A DNA stretch of 64,000 bases from Chryseobacterium endalhagicum (GCF_016745235.1 NZ_JAELVM010000001.1:571856-635855); one strand, 5' to 3'; shown: positions 8,923 to 18,319, counted from the first letter of the stretch. The notes: generated from the sequence alone by a model not told the origin. Made by a program: numbers and translations.

Positions 8923-9232
8923 ATTGGAGATTCCAGACTATTATCGATTTTGATAAGTCAATTGTCAATTTTGTTTCGCAAGTGAATGGTGAGTTTTGGA
9001 CAGCAGATGTCAGACATCAGATTTCAGACAAATCGTGGCAAACTAGGAATTTAGATTCAAGTTTAATAGTTAAAAAAGTTTCGGGAGATCCGATTCACGG
9101 TTCTCAAACCAGCAACTGTCAACTCGTAACGAGAAACTAAACTCTACACTCATATACTCTAAAAACTCTCCAACCCATAATAAAATAGGCCGCCAAAAAA
9201 TTGACAGCCTATGTTTTTTATAGTGATTGTTA
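8923..9232. other. Spacer with degenerate intergenic repeats
   Basis: This spacer has no ORF. It contains short strings such as gtcagacatcagatttcagac and ctcaaaccagcaactgtcaac, whose reverse complements recur around 18210-18245 and 34690-34735. The minus-strand terminator of aqpZ lies at its right end. Confidence 0.6.
9180..9211 (-). terminator. Terminator of aqpZ
   Basis: On the minus strand aggctgtc and ggcggcct form an imperfect stem followed by TATTTTATT, 22 bp past the aqpZ stop codon. Confidence 0.65.
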
Positions 9233-9952
9233 CTAATCAGCAACTTCTGCTGTGTCTCTCTGAAGAAGGAATTTGTAAATCAAACCTCCCACAACGCCTC
9301 CCGCAATAGGTGCTGCCCAGAACAGCCAAAGCTGTGACATGGCAAGTCCGCCTGTAAAAACAGCCTGAGATAGAGATCTCGCCGGGTTTACAGAGGTATT
9401 GGTAATAGGAATTGAAATAAGGTGAATCAACGTTAGAGCCAGACCGATGGCGATGCCGGCAAATTTACCGTTAGCCCATTTGTCTGTTGCTCCCATAATA
9501 ACGATCAGGAAGAAAGCCGTTAGTAGAAACTCTGCAAGGAATGCAGCTCCCATACTGAACGCTTTACCATTGTAGACCGCTTCTCCGTAGAAATTGGTTG
9601 CAAAGGCTCCCGGTTTTGAGAAATCCACAACGCCCGCACCGTTAAGGATTATGTACAGACATCCTGCGGCTGCAAGAGCACCAAGACATTGCGCCACAAC
9701 GTAAGGAATCAGATCTTTTGCAGGAAATCTCCCACCTGCCAAAAGTCCGAAAGATACTGCCGGATTGAAATGTCCGCCAGAAATATGCCCGACGGCATAA
9801 GCCATCGTAAGAACCGTAAGACCAAAAGCCAGGGAAACACCCAGCAGGCCTATTCCGATATCGGGAACTCCGGCAGCAAAAACTGCACTTCCGCAGCCTC
9901 CGAAGACAAGCCAAAATGTGCCGAAAAATTCAGCAAAAAGTTTTTTTATCAT
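9233..9952 (-). CDS. aqpZ: Aquaporin Z (MIP family water channel)
   Basis: An inner-membrane channel for rapid water flux. The 239-residue protein has the two hallmark NPA loops, [13 protein letters not shown] near residue 65 and [16 protein letters not shown] near residue 190. The residues before the second loop ([17 protein letters not shown]) match AqpZ rather than glycerol facilitators. Six hydrophobic segments are apparent. It is flanked by convergent/divergent spacers and has its own terminator, so it is likely monocistronic. Confidence 0.95.
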   Translation of the reverse strand: MIKKLFAEFFGTFWLVFGGCGSAVFAAGVPDIGIGLLGVSLAFGLTVLTMAYAVGHISGGHFNPAVSFGLLAGGRFPAKDLIPYVVAQCLGALAAAGCLYIILNGAGVVDFSKPGAFATNFYGEAVYNGKAFSMGAAFLAEFLLTAFFLIVIMGATDKWANGKFAGIAIGLALTLIHLISIPITNTSVNPARSLSQAVFTGGLAMSQLWLFWAAPIAGGVVGGLIYKFLLQRDTAEVAD

Positions 9953-10167
9953 ATTGTTTATTTAAAAATGTATCTCAAATGTAAAATTTAAATTCTATAA
10001 TAAAAAGTTAAAATTCAAAAATATTTTAACTTTCTCTGGCTGAAAATTCATAATTTATCAATTTGGTTTGATGTTTGTTGGGAATTTTTTTTAAATAGCA
10101 ATAGGTGGAAAGTTAAATGCTGCGGCATAATTGTTTATCTTTCGTTTAGTAATTTAAAGCATGGTTA

Positions 10168-10788
10168 ATGAGAAAGTTTTTTTGTGTGGCCCTTGTGCCT
10201 TTTATGTATAGCTTTTATTATTCGCAGGCAGCAAAAAAAGCACTTCCCTGTTATGATCTGGCATCGGTACTTAAAGTGGAACCTACGGCTTTGTACAAAC
10301 CCCATCTGGATGCTTCGAAAAGCTTTGGCGTAAAGCTGCTGAAAGATTCTAAAACGGTACAGAAATACATTAACAGCGGGAAATTCCACAAAATAAAAAA
10401 GACGGCAAAAGGATATCGTGTACAGAAGCTTGATTACAGCAGGGCTTATATGGTGTCCAAAGCAAAAACAACCCTTGAAAAAATGGGAGCCAGGTTCAGC
10501 AAGGAAACAAAAGGTCATACTTTCACCGTTTCATCCATCACCAGAACCCTTGAAGACCAATGTAGGCTGAGAAGAGTAAATTCAAACGCATCATTAGGGA
10601 TCAGTTCACACAATTACGGAAATTCCTTCGATATTTCTTACATCCGGTTCAATGATGTCCTGAAATACAACCCCAAAATGGAGGCTGCACTGGAAAAAGT
10701 TTTAAAATATTATGCTGCTGCGGGCAGAATTTACTACATCAAAGAAAGGCAGCAGAGTTGTTATCATATTACAGTAAGGAATTATTAA
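10168..10788 (+). CDS. DUF5715 family protein, M15-peptidase-like, exported
   Basis: A 206-residue protein with an N-terminal hydrophobic signal (FFCVALVPFMYSFYYSQA). The C-terminal half carries SSHNYGNSFDISY and SCYHIT, which match the SxHxxGxxxD and His ligand motifs of zinc D,D- or L,D-carboxypeptidases of the M15 type. It is probably a periplasmic peptidoglycan-related enzyme, although activity is inferred only from the motifs. SITRTLEDQCRL lies between the signal and the metal site as in DUF5715 proteins. The ATG at 10168 is preferred because it directly precedes the basic signal-peptide start MRKFF. Confidence 0.78.
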   Translation: MRKFFCVALVPFMYSFYYSQAAKKALPCYDLASVLKVEPTALYKPHLDASKSFGVKLLKDSKTVQKYINSGKFHKIKKTAKGYRVQKLDYSRAYMVSKAKTTLEKMGARFSKETKGHTFTVSSITRTLEDQCRLRRVNSNASLGISSHNYGNSFDISYIRFNDVLKYNPKMEAALEKVLKYYAAAGRIYYIKERQQSCYHITVRNY

Positions 10789-10987
10789 TTGTTTTTGAGA
10801 TAATAACGGAGTCTTCCGGTACGTACCACATTTTTGAGAATAAGTCACAAAACGGCTTTATTTTTTTTATACTTTTTCTTTGTATTCAAGATTAAATTTA
10901 TTTTACAAATAATAAATTTATGATGCGATTATTTGTGCAGGATGATTAGTTTATATAATTTTATGCGACTAAACAAACCATGAAATT

Positions 10988-11725
10988 ATGAACGAAAACG
11001 ATTACAAACTGGCTGCTGCCGAGTGGGGTATATGCGTTTCAGATTTTAACAAAGTATCTGGCCTTATCCCAACCAACTACATTTTCGAACTGACTTCCGA
11101 GCAGATCGGTAAAATCACAGAAAAGAACCCTTATATAGATGTTTGCGCTGAAGTGGGCGTACATAAAGGGCAGCTGGTCCTTATTTTCCTTCCTCTGGAT
11201 GCACAGGGGCACATAGACAAAAGTGTTACAGAATTCCAGTATACCTCTCTGGGACCCCTTAAACATGATATCAGGCTTCAGGAAACAAAAGAAATTACCG
11301 TAGTTAAAAACGCGGTGCTTTCCAGTGACCTTACCAAAATAGATGATAATACCAATACATCTTTCCCGGTTGCCGAACAGCCTATTCTTGATCAGGACAT
11401 TGCTGTAGATGCTATTCAGCGATGGAGAAATGAAGGAATGGAATGGTTCTTCCGCGAGTGCAATGAATTCAAAGGAGAAAGAGTTTTCAGAAGATTTTAT
11501 ATTCCAAAAGAAGATCTGGTTCACCCTTATCCGAAAGTGGCCAGTATGAAATGTTCATTCGGTTTGAGGTACAATGATATTTACCAGAGAATGCTGGTTA
11601 CATTGATCTTTATTTCTTTCCATGAAATTTTATTGCAGGGAACAACAGAAACTTTTACTTCCAATACCTATGACTGGGCGAAACCATGTCCGCCAGTCTG
11701 CCGTATTCCTGAACTTGGATCTTAA
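10988..11725 (+). CDS. Uncharacterised cytoplasmic protein
   Basis: I do not recognise this 245-residue protein. It has no signal peptide or membrane segment. The N-terminal half has mixed alpha/beta character with PYIDVCAEVG and LVLIFLPLDAQG strands; the C-terminal half is aromatic-rich (RWRNEGMEWFFRECNEF) and ends with a proline/cysteine segment, KPCPPVCRIPELGS. It lies 19 bp upstream of the small membrane-protein gene that leads into a histidine kinase and response regulator, so the four genes may form one unit. The 8-mer TTATGCGA lies 19 bp before its start and again upstream of the DUF2235 gene, a possible shared operator. Confidence 0.6.
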   Translation: MNENDYKLAAAEWGICVSDFNKVSGLIPTNYIFELTSEQIGKITEKNPYIDVCAEVGVHKGQLVLIFLPLDAQGHIDKSVTEFQYTSLGPLKHDIRLQETKEITVVKNAVLSSDLTKIDDNTNTSFPVAEQPILDQDIAVDAIQRWRNEGMEWFFRECNEFKGERVFRRFYIPKEDLVHPYPKVASMKCSFGLRYNDIYQRMLVTLIFISFHEILLQGTTETFTSNTYDWAKPCPPVCRIPELGS

Positions 11726-11744
11726 ATACGTAGCGTAAACAGGA

Positions 11745-12368
11745 ATGACAGATTTTTTTAAAGCCATTTTATTCCTCAACTATGGTCTGCTCCTGTCCAT
11801 CATACTTTTGGGAGCAGCAAAATACCGTATACTGAATCATAAAGAAAAGCAATATTTTCACTGTATTGCTTTTCTTTTTTTTATTGAATTACTGAATCTG
11901 GCACTGCCTTATGTTTTTAATCTGAATGATACCTCGTTTCTGTATCCGTTGTATATAGCCGGAGAGTTTTTTCTGGTGACGGCCCTCTTTATCAGAAAAC
12001 TGAACCTGCCGAAATATTTTCTCGGGATTACAGGACTATTAGCCGTGGGATTTATGGTGTCTAAATATGTATTTAATTTTCCCTTCAACAGTGATATTGT
12101 AAAGGTGATATCCAATATCATCATCATATGTCTTTCAGGATTTGCCCTGATACGGGAGATCAGAGGTACTTCTGCGCAGAACCGTTTTCTCCTCGTGGAT
12201 GCCTGTATTTTTTTCTATTATTCCGTTTCGGTGTTTATTTTTATTATTCAGCACCAGCTCGCGAATCTGTCAGAAAATGATTATTATATTATTCTCAGTG
12301 TGAATAATATTCTGTCAAGCATTTTATACTGCTCATTTTTATATACCTTCATCAAATTAAAGAAGTAA
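11745..12368 (+). CDS. Multi-pass membrane protein, possible sensor partner of the kinase
   Basis: A 207-residue protein with about six or seven hydrophobic helices and almost no soluble loops, ending in IKLKK. It resembles no enzyme family I can name. Its stop codon overlaps the apparent beginning of the histidine kinase reading frame (-1 frame relative to it), so the two are translationally linked. The simplest inference is that this is the membrane sensory component for the kinase. A fusion by frameshift is discussed under findings. Confidence 0.65.
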   Translation: MTDFFKAILFLNYGLLLSIILLGAAKYRILNHKEKQYFHCIAFLFFIELLNLALPYVFNLNDTSFLYPLYIAGEFFLVTALFIRKLNLPKYFLGITGLLAVGFMVSKYVFNFPFNSDIVKVISNIIIICLSGFALIREIRGTSAQNRFLLVDACIFFYYSVSVFIFIIQHQLANLSENDYYIILSVNNILSSILYCSFLYTFIKLKK

Positions 12369-13147
12369 CCTTAAATATTAGCCTGCTTATCCTGATAATT
12401 GTTACCATAACAGTTATCGTTTCGTTTATTCTCCTTGCCTACAGGTCTTTTATCAGCCGGATCATCAAAGAAAAGAATGTTCAGCATGAAGCTGAGGTTC
12501 TGCATCAGAAAAATCTGGTCCTTGAAAACATCAAAGCGCAGGAAGAAGAAAGGAAAAGAATAGCCGTCATGATTCACGATGACATTGGAAACAGACTGAA
12601 TATCCTTTCCTTATGGCTGAACAACCTCGATACAAAGGGTGATGAGGTCATTAAAAAAAATATTTACAGCCAGATGTCTTCCCTGATTGATGCGGCGCGG
12701 AGTATTTCACATTCCCTATATCCTGTAAACCTTGAATCCGTGGGCTTTGTCCTCTATGTGGAAGAGCTTATCGCGAACCTTTCCCATAAGATCAATATTT
12801 CCATGCAGGTAATGCCCGGCTTTGAGAAAAAAGATATCTTTGTAGAAGTACAGCTATACCGTATTATTCAGGAATTTACCACCAATGTGATCAAGCATTC
12901 CACGGCTACGGACCTGTGGATCTACATCAAAGATTATCCCCGGCATATGGCAGTCATTATTTCTGATAACGGACAGGGATTTGATTATGACCTCGTGAAA
13001 AAAGGAATGGGGATCAAAAATATCGAATCCAGGATAAAATCCATGAATGCCACATACAAGTGGAAAAGTGCTTCAAATAAAGGAAGCCGTTTAATTATTT
13101 TAATTCCCAGAAACAATGAACCACTCAATCAAAATAGCCTTAATTGA
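12356..13147 (+). CDS. Sensor histidine kinase (HisKA_3/NarX-like), start codon uncertain
   Basis: The reading frame encodes one membrane helix (LLILIIVTITVIVSFILLAY), a short coiled linker, the HisKA_3 dimerisation box EEERKRIAVMIHDDIGNRLN with the phosphorylatable His, and a HATPase domain with VIISDNGQGFDYD (N/G1 box) and GMGIKNIESR (G2 box). The only ATG upstream of the HATPase is at 12569, inside the H-box, which would remove the membrane helix and half the box. Extending upstream, the frame is open from 12308 but offers no ATG, GTG or TTG. I place the start at ATT 12356 because it gives a normal 263-residue protein overlapping the upstream stop, but this is a guess. The gene overlaps the response regulator by 32 bp. 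Confidence 0.75.
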   Translation: MKEVTLNISLLILIIVTITVIVSFILLAYRSFISRIIKEKNVQHEAEVLHQKNLVLENIKAQEEERKRIAVMIHDDIGNRLNILSLWLNNLDTKGDEVIKKNIYSQMSSLIDAARSISHSLYPVNLESVGFVLYVEELIANLSHKINISMQVMPGFEKKDIFVEVQLYRIIQEFTTNVIKHSTATDLWIYIKDYPRHMAVIISDNGQGFDYDLVKKGMGIKNIESRIKSMNATYKWKSASNKGSRLIILIPRNNEPLNQNSLN

Positions 13148-13793
13148 TGATGAACAGCTGATCCTGGAAGGGGTAAAAATGCTGCTTTCCAACGAAAAGA
13201 ATATCTCCGTATCTCTTACCTCCAATAACGGCCCGGACTTTATTGAAAAACTGGCAGGCCTTTCCGAAGATGAATTTCCGCACTTAGCCCTTGTAGACGT
13301 GCAGATGCAGCCTATGAACGGTTTTGAACTCGTGGAAATCCTTAAAGAAAAATATCCGGAGCTCAGAATTATCATCCTTTCATCCCACTACAAAACCTCT
13401 ATTTTAGGCTATATGGTGAAGCTGGGGGTATCTGCTTTTCTTCCGAAAAATTCAGACCGGAAAACATTTATCGATGCCATTACCATGGTGTACAAAAATG
13501 GAGTATTCTTTACTGCCGAGGACCACCAGATGCTGTTTACCTATATGAACAGTTCCTCCAAAAAAAAGTCCCTTTTTGAAATGGATGACGAGCTTTCCGA
13601 ACGTGAAAAAGATGTCGTGAAACTGATCTGCCAGGAATACACCAACAATGAGATCGGGGAAAAACTCTTCATCAGTCCCAGAACAGTGGAAAGCCACCGC
13701 CAGCGCATCCTCGAAAAGATTGGAGCCAAAAATACGGTGGGTATTGTAATCTATGCCGTCGTGAACAATATATATTCTCTTGATAAAATGTAA
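13116..13793 (+). CDS. LuxR/NarL-type response regulator
   Basis: A 225-residue two-component regulator. The receiver domain has the acidic pair in ALIDDEQ, the phospho-acceptor Asp in LALVDVQMQP, and conserved Ser and Lys in ILSSHY and FLPKNS. The C-terminal output is a LuxR-type helix-turn-helix: LSEREKDVVKLICQEYTNNEIGEKLFISPRTVESHRQRI region. It overlaps the kinase gene by 32 bp, so the pair is translationally coupled. Target genes are unknown; the neighbouring DUF2235 and 10988 genes, which share an upstream TTATGCGA, are candidates. Confidence 0.93.
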   Translation: MNHSIKIALIDDEQLILEGVKMLLSNEKNISVSLTSNNGPDFIEKLAGLSEDEFPHLALVDVQMQPMNGFELVEILKEKYPELRIIILSSHYKTSILGYMVKLGVSAFLPKNSDRKTFIDAITMVYKNGVFFTAEDHQMLFTYMNSSSKKKSLFEMDDELSEREKDVVKLICQEYTNNEIGEKLFISPRTVESHRQRILEKIGAKNTVGIVIYAVVNNIYSLDKM

Positions 13794-13817
13794 TTCCGTA
13801 GAAATACGGAATTTTTT
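13792..13817 (+). terminator. Terminator of the kinase/regulator operon
   Basis: attccgta and tacggaat form an eight-base stem with a GAAA loop and a following T-run. The stem begins within the response-regulator stop codon. Confidence 0.9.
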
Positions 13818-13941
13818 ATTTGGTATTTTTCACGCTAGTATTGCGTGTCGTTCTTCCGTTAATTTGAAAAATAAGTTTACGCAGAATCACAAAATGAAGT
13901 GGTTATGCGAAAATTTTTAATTATTAAAGCAAAACACAGCG

Positions 13942-15288
13942 ATGGAAAACGAGACAATACTATCTGTCGGAATTTTTTTTGACGGAACCGGAAACAACGG
14001 GATCAATGCAACGACAGACCCACATGACAGACCTTCGGCCAATAACGAAAGCTACAAAGGAGCGCCGACCAATATTTATAAATTATTCAATTTATTCAAC
14101 GGAAATCAGAAAATATACGTCGAAGGAATAGGAACCGTTACCGGCGGTGAAGACAGCAACTTTGCAATGGCTACCTGCGCCAATCCTCCCGATGCTACAG
14201 GCTATTCTTCCGATGATAAACTACAGAAAGCAGATCAGTTTGTAGAGAATACGATAAATGATAGAAATGTTCAGTATCATTTTTATGTGTATGGATTCAG
14301 CCGGGGAAGCATGCTGGCCAGGGAATTGTGTAATCAGCTTGCCGCGAAATATCCCGCAGTAAATGTCAGCATCAGGTTTCTGGGGATTTTTGATACCGTA
14401 GAATCCAAACCATTCAATACCTACGATATGAATCTGCCGCAGGAAGTGGAAAACGCCCTTCAACTATGCGCGGTGAATGAATGCCGGTATTTTTTTCCAC
14501 TGACCGGATTCTTTGAAAATTCAAAAAATATGCAGGATACGAAAACTGAAACAGCCGGCTCGGTATGGAAAGAAGTTTTTGTTCCCGGAGCGCATGCGGA
14601 TGTAGGAGGAGGTTATCTGAAGGCTCCTCATTCAGTTTATATTTCCACGGATTTTATTAATGTTAAAGATCTGCAGGACTACGTTTCCGATGTCAGGAAT
14701 GCAAAAACCGATGCGGAAGGCAATAAAATCTGGGATGCCCTGCTTTCTGATTTTCAGATTGAAAAAGGAGTGGTGTTGTCCCAAGCTTATGTTTCCAGAA
14801 AACTTATTCTGCATACCCTTCCTTATGTGTACGGAAGAGTGATGCGGGACGAAACCAATCATGCAGTTCCGGGAATTTTCAGTACAGATCTTACCGATTC
14901 AGGGCTGGAATTTACAGATGATGCTTTTCTGACAGATTTTTATACTGAGCTTGCAGCGTACGTTAAAAGTTTTTCCCCTGAACTGAAACCTCTTTATGAT
15001 TATTCCAGATTTGCAGAGTATACCCATATTTCGGCGAACTTCGGACTGTATTACGATGAAACCATGAAGAAATCAGCTGATGAAATGGAAGCCGAAATGG
15101 TCAACAACGGCCTGAATGTACCCAGCAGTACCTCTGTAGACCGCGGAATCCATACCCGGTTTCTCACTGAGCTGCATCTTCCGGAAGACAGCTTCGTGGC
15201 AGACTTTCTCTACGGGACCAATGTTCCGAATAATGATATCTGGAGCCGCACCATATTGATGAAATCTTTTGCGGCAGAACAGAATTAG
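13942..15288 (+). CDS. DUF2235 alpha/beta hydrolase (T6SS Tle1-like phospholipase fold)
   Basis: A 448-residue protein of the DUF2235 family, which includes type VI secretion phospholipase effectors of the Tle1 class. It opens with the family signature LSVGIFFDGTGNNG. The nucleophile elbow is YGFSRGSMLARE (G-x-S-x-G), an Asp occurs in GIFDTVES, and the catalytic His region is PGAHADVGGGY. There is no signal peptide. No T6SS structural gene, PAAR/VgrG or immunity-like gene is visible beside it, so an effector role is a hypothesis; an intracellular lipase is equally possible. It follows the two-component operon by 148 bp and has its own terminator. Confidence 0.82.
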   Translation: MENETILSVGIFFDGTGNNGINATTDPHDRPSANNESYKGAPTNIYKLFNLFNGNQKIYVEGIGTVTGGEDSNFAMATCANPPDATGYSSDDKLQKADQFVENTINDRNVQYHFYVYGFSRGSMLARELCNQLAAKYPAVNVSIRFLGIFDTVESKPFNTYDMNLPQEVENALQLCAVNECRYFFPLTGFFENSKNMQDTKTETAGSVWKEVFVPGAHADVGGGYLKAPHSVYISTDFINVKDLQDYVSDVRNAKTDAEGNKIWDALLSDFQIEKGVVLSQAYVSRKLILHTLPYVYGRVMRDETNHAVPGIFSTDLTDSGLEFTDDAFLTDFYTELAAYVKSFSPELKPLYDYSRFAEYTHISANFGLYYDETMKKSADEMEAEMVNNGLNVPSSTSVDRGIHTRFLTELHLPEDSFVADFLYGTNVPNNDIWSRTILMKSFAAEQN

Positions 15289-15330
15289 ATATTATAATGT
15301 TAGTACTTTTCAGTTTTAAATTTAGGTTAG

Positions 15331-15364
15331 GAAGGGATGTCTGTACGGATATCCCTTCTTTTTT
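15331..15364 (+). terminator. Terminator after the DUF2235 gene
   Basis: gaagggat pairs with atcccttc around a short loop, followed by a T-run. Confidence 0.88.
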
Positions 15365-15416
15365 CGCCTTTTCACCCTTTTACCCTTTCACGTACCGCTA
15401 TTCATTTCTTTTTCCG

Positions 15417-15424
15417 TACTTTTG
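15417..15424 (+). promoter_or_regulatory. -7 box TACTTTTG of the ABC-F gene
   Basis: The box matches TAnnTTTG and lies 43 bp before the ATG at 15468, a normal leader length. Confidence 0.6.
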
Positions 15425-15467
15425 CACCCGAAAATTCATTACTCATCATTAATTTTTATATAAGAAA

Positions 15468-17396
15468 ATGCTTTCGGTTCAAGGTTTAGGATTACATCAT
15501 TCAGGAAACTATCTGTTTCAAAATACAAATTTCACCATTAAAAAGGATGATAAAGTAGGTCTCGTAGGGAAAAATGGAGCGGGAAAATCCACTTTATTGA
15601 AAATGCTTTCCGGGGAAATTAATTTCTACGAAGGAAACGTGGTGCCGGAAGGAAATGTAACCATCGGATTCCTGAAGCAGGATCTTGATTTCGTGAAAGG
15701 AAGAACGGTATGGAATGAAACCATGCAGGCTTTTGAACAGATCAATACCTGGAAAAGCGAACTGGAAGAAGTGAATCATCAGTTAGCTACCAGAACGGAT
15801 TACGAAAGTGATGCCTATACAGATCTGATCAATAAAATGACCGAGCTGAATGACCTTCTGATGAACCATGACGCCTACAATCTTGAAGGAGATATGGAAA
15901 AAATATTATTCGGTTTAGGTTTTAAAGCGGATGATTTTCATAAAATTACCGATGAATTTTCCGGAGGATGGAGAATGAGAATCGAGCTGGCTAAACTGCT
16001 TCTGCAGAAGAATGACATCATGCTTCTGGATGAGCCTACCAACCACCTGGATATGGAATCCATCATCTGGCTGGAAAACTTCCTGAAAGATTATCCGGGA
16101 GCTATTGTTCTGGTAAGCCACGATAAACAGTTTATGACGGCGGTTTGTAACAGAACCTTCGATATCAATAATAAAAAAGTTGACGACTATAAAGCCAATT
16201 ATTCCAAATACCTGGTGATGCGTGAAGAACGCCGCGAAAAACTGATTCAGGCTAAAAAGAATCAGGATTCGGAGATCAAGCAGATGGAAGACAACATCAA
16301 TAAGTTCCGTGCCAGTGCTACCAAAGCATCGTTTGCACAGTCGCTTATTAAAAAACTGGATAAAATTGAGCGTATTGAAGTGGATAATGAAGACGTTTCG
16401 AAATTCAATATCCGTTTCGTACAGTCTATGGTTCCCGGAAAAGTTATTTTTGAAGCGGATCATTTAGGAAAAGCGTACGGATCGAAACAGATTTTTGATG
16501 ATGTAGACTTTATTGTTCAGAGAGGAGACAGAATTGCTCTTTTAGGACAAAACGGACAGGGAAAAACCACTTTAGCCAAAATCCTTGCCGGAGATATCAA
16601 AGATTATTCAGGAACCTGGAATCTGGGCCACAATGTGAATATCGGATACTTTGCCCAGAATCAGGAAGAAGTTCTTACTCCCAATAAAACCGTTCTGGAA
16701 GAAGCTGAAGATGCAGCTACAGAAGAAACAAGACCGAGAGTAAGAGACCTTTTAGGATCTTTCCTTTTCCAGGGGGAATCGGTAACGAAGAAAACCAAAG
16801 TGCTTTCCGGAGGAGAAAGAAACCGTCTGGCCCTTTGTAAACTTTTACTTCGTCCATTCAACACATTGATTATGGATGAGCCTACCAACCACCTTGATAT
16901 TCAGTCTAAGGAAATTATCAAGCTGGCTCTGCAGAATTTTGAGGGAACTTTAATCGTCATTTCTCACGACAGGGAATTCCTGGACGGACTTTGTGATAAA
17001 ATCTATGAATTCCGTGACGGAAGAATGAAAGAATTCCTGGGAAGCGTAGGAGAATATCTTGAATACCGACAAAAAGAAACGCTTAGAGAAATCTCTGCTG
17101 AAAAAGCAAAACTTCACAGTGAAGACGTAAAAGTTGTAGAAAAACCGGCTCCGAAAGAGGTGAAGGTTGAAGAAAAATCAACAACGATTGTCAGCAAAGA
17201 GCAAAAAAATATTCAGAATAAATTAAAGAAAGTAGAAGAGAAGATTTCAGAGCTTGAAACGGAAATTGAAAAAATGGAAGCTTCATTTGCGAAAGAAAAC
17301 CCTTCTGAAGAAACTTTAGAAAAATACAACAAAACGAAGGAAGATCTGGAGCTTGCATTGCAGGAATGGGAGCATTTGGGGACTCAGTTGGACTAG
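15468..17396 (+). CDS. ABC-F family ATPase (ribosome-associated)
   Basis: A 642-residue soluble protein with two ABC domains and no membrane segments. Walker A motifs are GKNGAGKST and GQNGQGKTT; signature motifs are FSGGWRMRIELA and LSGGERNRLALC; each Walker B reads LLDEPTNHLD or IMDEPTNHLD. The charged linker typical of ABC-F proteins separates the domains. The last 70 residues form a predicted coiled coil (IQNKLKKVEEKISELETEIE). ABC-F proteins act on the ribosome in translation or antibiotic protection; the Uup-like C-terminal coil favours a housekeeping role, but resistance cannot be excluded. Monocistronic by context. Confidence 0.93.
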   Translation: MLSVQGLGLHHSGNYLFQNTNFTIKKDDKVGLVGKNGAGKSTLLKMLSGEINFYEGNVVPEGNVTIGFLKQDLDFVKGRTVWNETMQAFEQINTWKSELEEVNHQLATRTDYESDAYTDLINKMTELNDLLMNHDAYNLEGDMEKILFGLGFKADDFHKITDEFSGGWRMRIELAKLLLQKNDIMLLDEPTNHLDMESIIWLENFLKDYPGAIVLVSHDKQFMTAVCNRTFDINNKKVDDYKANYSKYLVMREERREKLIQAKKNQDSEIKQMEDNINKFRASATKASFAQSLIKKLDKIERIEVDNEDVSKFNIRFVQSMVPGKVIFEADHLGKAYGSKQIFDDVDFIVQRGDRIALLGQNGQGKTTLAKILAGDIKDYSGTWNLGHNVNIGYFAQNQEEVLTPNKTVLEEAEDAATEETRPRVRDLLGSFLFQGESVTKKTKVLSGGERNRLALCKLLLRPFNTLIMDEPTNHLDIQSKEIIKLALQNFEGTLIVISHDREFLDGLCDKIYEFRDGRMKEFLGSVGEYLEYRQKETLREISAEKAKLHSEDVKVVEKPAPKEVKVEEKSTTIVSKEQKNIQNKLKKVEEKISELETEIEKMEASFAKENPSEETLEKYNKTKEDLELALQEWEHLGTQLD

Positions 17397-17558
17397 GTGT
17401 TCCGGGGTTCGGGGTTTGAGAGTATTTGGGTTTGAGTGTTGTTGCTGGTTAATGGTTGCTGGTTTTTGAGTTTGAGAGTGAGAGCATTAATAAGTTACTG
17501 TTATCAATCCGGAAATTTTGATGAACAAAGCAAAAACCTCATGAAATGACAAATACCC

Positions 17559-17583
17559 GGTGGCTGAGGCTCCCGAAGCCACA
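17559..17583. repeat. Dispersed 25-bp palindrome, copy 1
   Basis: ggtggct and agccac(a) arms enclose gaggctcccga. The same palindrome with compensated arm changes recurs at 49093, 57588, 57697 and 57758. It lies in a repeat-rich 289-bp spacer without ORFs. Confidence 0.8.
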
Positions 17584-17685
17584 TTTATCATCCAAAATGC
17601 CCTTTTGTAACAAAAAAATCCTTTCACCGACGTATTGGATAGTTTTTTTTCATAAAACTTAAATTATTTTTATAATTTTACCAAC

Positions 17686-18042
17686 ATGATTTTTAAGGAA
17701 AGCAGGAATCTGAAGAACTTTATCTCCAAACTTTTGTTTGGGATATACTTCATTGCGCTGTTTTCCCAAAGCTTTCACCATCATGATACAGTCGATTATT
17801 TTAAGAGCTTCAATCTTAAAAAGACTGAAAATACAATGACCAAAGCTTCCTCAAAAGAGAAGCCGGGTGACTGTCTTGCCTGTCATTTCTTAGCCACAGG
17901 AAATACACTGATTCCTGAAGAATTCAATTTTACTTTTGAACATTTTTCGCACGAAGTAAAGCAGACCATTGCGCTTCAGGAAAAAATATGGTCACAGACT
18001 AAATTTACTTTTCAGCTTCGGGGGCCTCCCGCAGTTTCATAA
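17686..18042 (+). CDS. Small His/Cys-rich membrane-anchored protein
   Basis: A 118-residue protein with one N-terminal hydrophobic segment (LLFGIYFIALFSQSF) and two possible metal sites: an HHHD cluster right after it and a CLACHF motif about 50 residues later. I do not recognise a named family, though the layout recalls small DUF2946-like proteins found next to metal-related TonB receptors. It precedes a TonB-dependent receptor and a lipoprotein on the same strand, so a role in periplasmic metal handling is inferred from the motifs and context. Confidence 0.65.
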   Translation: MIFKESRNLKNFISKLLFGIYFIALFSQSFHHHDTVDYFKSFNLKKTENTMTKASSKEKPGDCLACHFLATGNTLIPEEFNFTFEHFSHEVKQTIALQEKIWSQTKFTFQLRGPPAVS

Positions 18043-18319
18043 ATCATAGATTTTCTATGGGCTTTAATTCAGTTTAAAGTTCATATCTGGGTAATGTTAC
18101 GGGTTCCGTGTTTCGGAATGCAGATTTCGGGTTTACGGGTCCGAGTGCTTTAGAGTTCGAGAGTTTTAGAGTTTAAGAATTACAGGTTGATTATTCCTGA
18201 AATGGCTTCAAAGTCAAGTCTCAAATCTGACATCTGAAATCTAAAAACCCACATTCCCATTCAACAAAATTTTTACGAAAAAATGTACCTGAAAGGGTAC
18301 GCAATCAATCTATTTTACA

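Noticed and set aside
12569..13147. Histidine kinase starting at ATG 12569
   Set aside because: It would remove the membrane helix and the N-terminal half of the H-box, both encoded in the same open frame upstream.
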